36,992 nt of DNA, taken from NCBI GenBank assembly GCA_034435835.1, contig DAOTWF010000025.1, positions 1-36,992 on the forward strand, read 5' to 3'. Below, in pieces: positions 33,537 to 36,992 of this stretch. A program made the translations under genes and the position numbers. Source of the DNA: CALJTV01 sp034435835. GTDB lineage: Bacteria; Chloroflexota; Dehalococcoidia; GIF9; UBA5629. The notes beneath the pieces are model-generated. The model saw only the letters and a program-made list of their open reading frames with translations, searched no databases and was not told where the DNA came from. Within the stretch, counting starts at the first letter, position 1. Each line of letters opens with the position of its first letter.

Positions 33537-34739
33537 ATGGCAGAAGGTATCAAGGATAAGGTAGCTATTATAGGGATGGGCTGTACGAAATTTGGAGAGC
33601 TATGGGACAAAAGTGCTGAAGATTTGATAGTCGATGCGTTTAAGGAATGCATTGAGGATGCCGGGATAGATAAGAAAGACATTCAGGCAGCATGGTTTGG
33701 CGTACACTTTGAAGAGCAAAGCGTCGGCAAAGGAGCAACGTCTCTGGCGCTGGCGTTGAAATTGCCCTTTATTCCGGTCACACGCACAGAAAACTTTTGC
33801 GCCACCGGAACCGAAGCCTTCAGGGGCGCCTGCTATGCTGTCGCTTCAGGGGCTTACGACATTGTGCTGGCATTAGGCGTAGAGAAGCTCAAGGATACTG
33901 GATATGGTGGCCTCCCTGGCGGTCCGAGTCTTATGGGGACAAGAAATGCGCTGATCATGCCCAAACTGACTGCCCCTGGAGCTTTTGCCATGATGGCTAC
34001 CAGATATTTTGCCGTGTACGGACTCAGCCCGGAAGAAGGTAAAAGAATGCTGGCAAAGGTATCGGTCAAAAGCCATTATAACGGTGCCAGGCATCCAAAG
34101 GCACATCTCCGCCGTGAAATAACCGAGGAGCAGGTAATCAATGCTCCAATTATTGCCTGGCCCCTGGGACTTTTCGATTGCTGCGGAGTCAGTGATGGTG
34201 CTGCAGCAGCCATCGTTACTCGGGCTGATATGGCTAAGGAATTCAGGTCCGACCCGGTATATGTCAAAGCGCTACAGATCGCCTTAAGCTCAGGCGAGGA
34301 ATTGATGTACACCAGGTGGGACGGTGCTCATGTTGAGACTGCTTACCGGGCTGGTGTACTTGCCTACAAAGAGGCCGGTATTAAGAACCCACGCCAAGAA
34401 ATAAGTATGGCTGAGGTACACGATTGTTTTGCCATCACCGAAGCTGTGACCATGGAGGACCTGCAATTCAGCCCCAGAGGAAAAGTCAAGGAGGACATTG
34501 AAGGCGGCCGTTTCAACCTTAATGGCGAGCAACCTGTCCAGCCCGATGGCGGCTTGAAATGCTTCGGGCACCCCATTGGTGCCTCGGGATTGAGGATGCT
34601 GTACGAAATGTACAAACAGCTACAGGGCAAAGCCCAGCTCCCAGAACGCCAGATAAAGAACCCCAAACTAGGCCTTACTCATAACATGGGTGGCTTCCCG
34701 GCAATGAATGTCGTCAGTGTGGCCATCGTGGGGGTGTAA
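33537..34739 (+). CDS. SCP-x-type thiolase family protein
   Basis: A 400-residue thiolase-fold protein of the SCP2/archaeal branch. C88 in ENFCATGTEAF is the expected nucleophile, H295 lies in AEVHDCFAITE, and H345 in FGHPIGAS. The second cysteine of classical thiolases is replaced by the THNMGG segment near residue 381, as in many members of this branch. It probably works with the upstream HMG-CoA-synthase-like/DUF35 protein as a complex. Members of this branch include condensing thiolases and aldol-cleaving enzymes, so the reaction is open. ATG 33537 has GGAG about 9 nt upstream. Confidence 0.85.
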   Translation: MAEGIKDKVAIIGMGCTKFGELWDKSAEDLIVDAFKECIEDAGIDKKDIQAAWFGVHFEEQSVGKGATSLALALKLPFIPVTRTENFCATGTEAFRGACYAVASGAYDIVLALGVEKLKDTGYGGLPGGPSLMGTRNALIMPKLTAPGAFAMMATRYFAVYGLSPEEGKRMLAKVSVKSHYNGARHPKAHLRREITEEQVINAPIIAWPLGLFDCCGVSDGAAAAIVTRADMAKEFRSDPVYVKALQIALSSGEELMYTRWDGAHVETAYRAGVLAYKEAGIKNPRQEISMAEVHDCFAITEAVTMEDLQFSPRGKVKEDIEGGRFNLNGEQPVQPDGGLKCFGHPIGASGLRMLYEMYKQLQGKAQLPERQIKNPKLGLTHNMGGFPAMNVVSVAIVGV

Positions 34740-34749
34740 TCTGTTAATG

Positions 34750-34764
34750 CAGAGCTTCGCTCTG
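34750..34764 (+). terminator. Short hairpin after the thiolase gene
   Basis: A 6-bp stem CAGAGC/GCTCTG with a TTC loop lies 10 nt after the thiolase stop. No T-run follows directly, so it is at best a weak terminator or a 3'-end stabiliser. Confidence 0.3.
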
Positions 34765-34809
34765 ACATGGTGATAAAATTTCCGTATCAACACAGAACTA
34801 TACAGCGTG

Positions 34810-34838
34810 TTGACAACACGGAGGGAGTGGTCTATACT
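34810..34838 (+). promoter_or_regulatory. 23S rRNA promoter P1
   Basis: A perfect TTGACA (34810-34815), an ideal 17-nt spacer and TATACT (34833-34838). The predicted start near 34845 is about 130 nt before the mature 23S. The palindrome GGTGTACACC follows at 34854-34863. Confidence 0.72.
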
Positions 34839-34853
34839 AATTACTACATGGCT

Positions 34854-34863
34854 GGTGTACACC
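34854..34863. repeat. First copy of the GGTGTACACC palindrome
   Basis: A perfect 10-bp palindrome just downstream of the P1 start. The identical 10 bases form the centre of the 28-bp palindrome downstream of P2 (34911-34920). Confidence 0.7.
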
Positions 34864-34871
34864 TGTAGCAA

Positions 34872-34900
34872 TTGACCAGGAATTTCGATTGCTGTATACT
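34872..34900 (+). promoter_or_regulatory. 23S rRNA promoter P2
   Basis: TTGACC (34872-34877), a 17-nt spacer and TATACT (34895-34900). It repeats the design of P1 62 bp further on. The predicted start near 34907 falls inside the 28-bp palindrome. Confidence 0.68.
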
Positions 34901-34901
34901 G

Positions 34902-34929
34902 GGACAGCTTGGTGTACACCAAGCTGTCC
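34902..34929. repeat. Perfect 28-bp palindrome at the P2 transcription start
   Basis: The arms GGACAGCTTGGTGT and ACACCAAGCTGTCC are exact reverse complements with no spacer. It begins one base after the P2 -10 box. In P1 transcripts it can form a long hairpin about 45 nt before the 23S. It may be a protein operator, an RNase III processing stem or an antitermination element; the sequence alone cannot decide. Confidence 0.75.
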
Positions 34930-34972
34930 TGCACTTTAACAAGTGAATAGGTTTTGTGTTCAGGCTGATGTA

Positions 34973-36992
<2,020 letters not shown>

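Overview
The window reads as a chromosomal segment of a Chloroflexota bacterium of the Dehalococcoidia type. This assignment is inferred from three things: the gene order of the branched-chain amino acid cluster, a 23S rRNA gene that has its own promoters and no 16S gene upstream, and the mix of acyl-CoA enzymes. No phage, CRISPR array or intact insertion sequence was seen. Promoters are unusually readable, of the TTGACA-N17/18-TATAAT or TATACT type. Strong AGGAGG-type ribosome binding sites are common, and several genes start with GTG or TTG.

Layout. 1-775 (minus): tRNA-Met(CAT) and rplY (ribosomal protein L25). 1008-4805 (minus): acetyl-CoA synthetase and a radical SAM protein of the TIGR03960 type. 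4824-5219 (minus): a decayed arsenate reductase gene, not visible as an open frame. 5389-6432 (minus): a two-ferredoxin iron-sulfur protein. 6565-9325 (plus): a DUF1848 protein, tRNA-Ala(TGC), then a DUF35 zinc-ribbon protein with an SCP-x-type thiolase. 9341-11010 (minus): enoyl-CoA hydratase and a short-chain dehydrogenase. 11249-15024 (plus): archease, RtcB RNA ligase, a SagB-type nitroreductase and a classical thiolase, closed by a strong bidirectional terminator.

15099-29260 (minus) is a long, tightly packed cluster. In transcription order it runs rpiB, ilvD, ilvB, ilvN, ilvC, leuA, an mgtC-like gene, leuC, a CoA-transferase/GNAT fusion, leuD, leuB and cimA. It encodes most of isoleucine, valine and leucine synthesis, with both citramalate synthase (threonine-independent 2-oxobutyrate) and isopropylmalate synthase. 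Two genes with no obvious biosynthetic role are embedded in it. No ilvE aminotransferase or ilvA threonine deaminase is present.

29445-31639 (plus): guaA, apparently leaderless and with an N-terminal extension, overlaps a small membrane HExxH protein. 32055-34739 (plus): an HMG-CoA-synthase-like/DUF35 fusion and an SCP-x-type thiolase. The fusion lacks the family's nucleophilic cysteine. 34810-36992: two tandem consensus promoters, a perfect 28-bp palindrome, and the first two thirds of the 23S rRNA gene, which continues past the window.

The most interesting points are the arsC relic, the Cys-to-Asn HMG-CoA-synthase homologue fused to DUF35 and paired with a thiolase, the CoA-transferase/GNAT fusion inside the leucine genes, and the repeated palindromic element at the 23S promoters.
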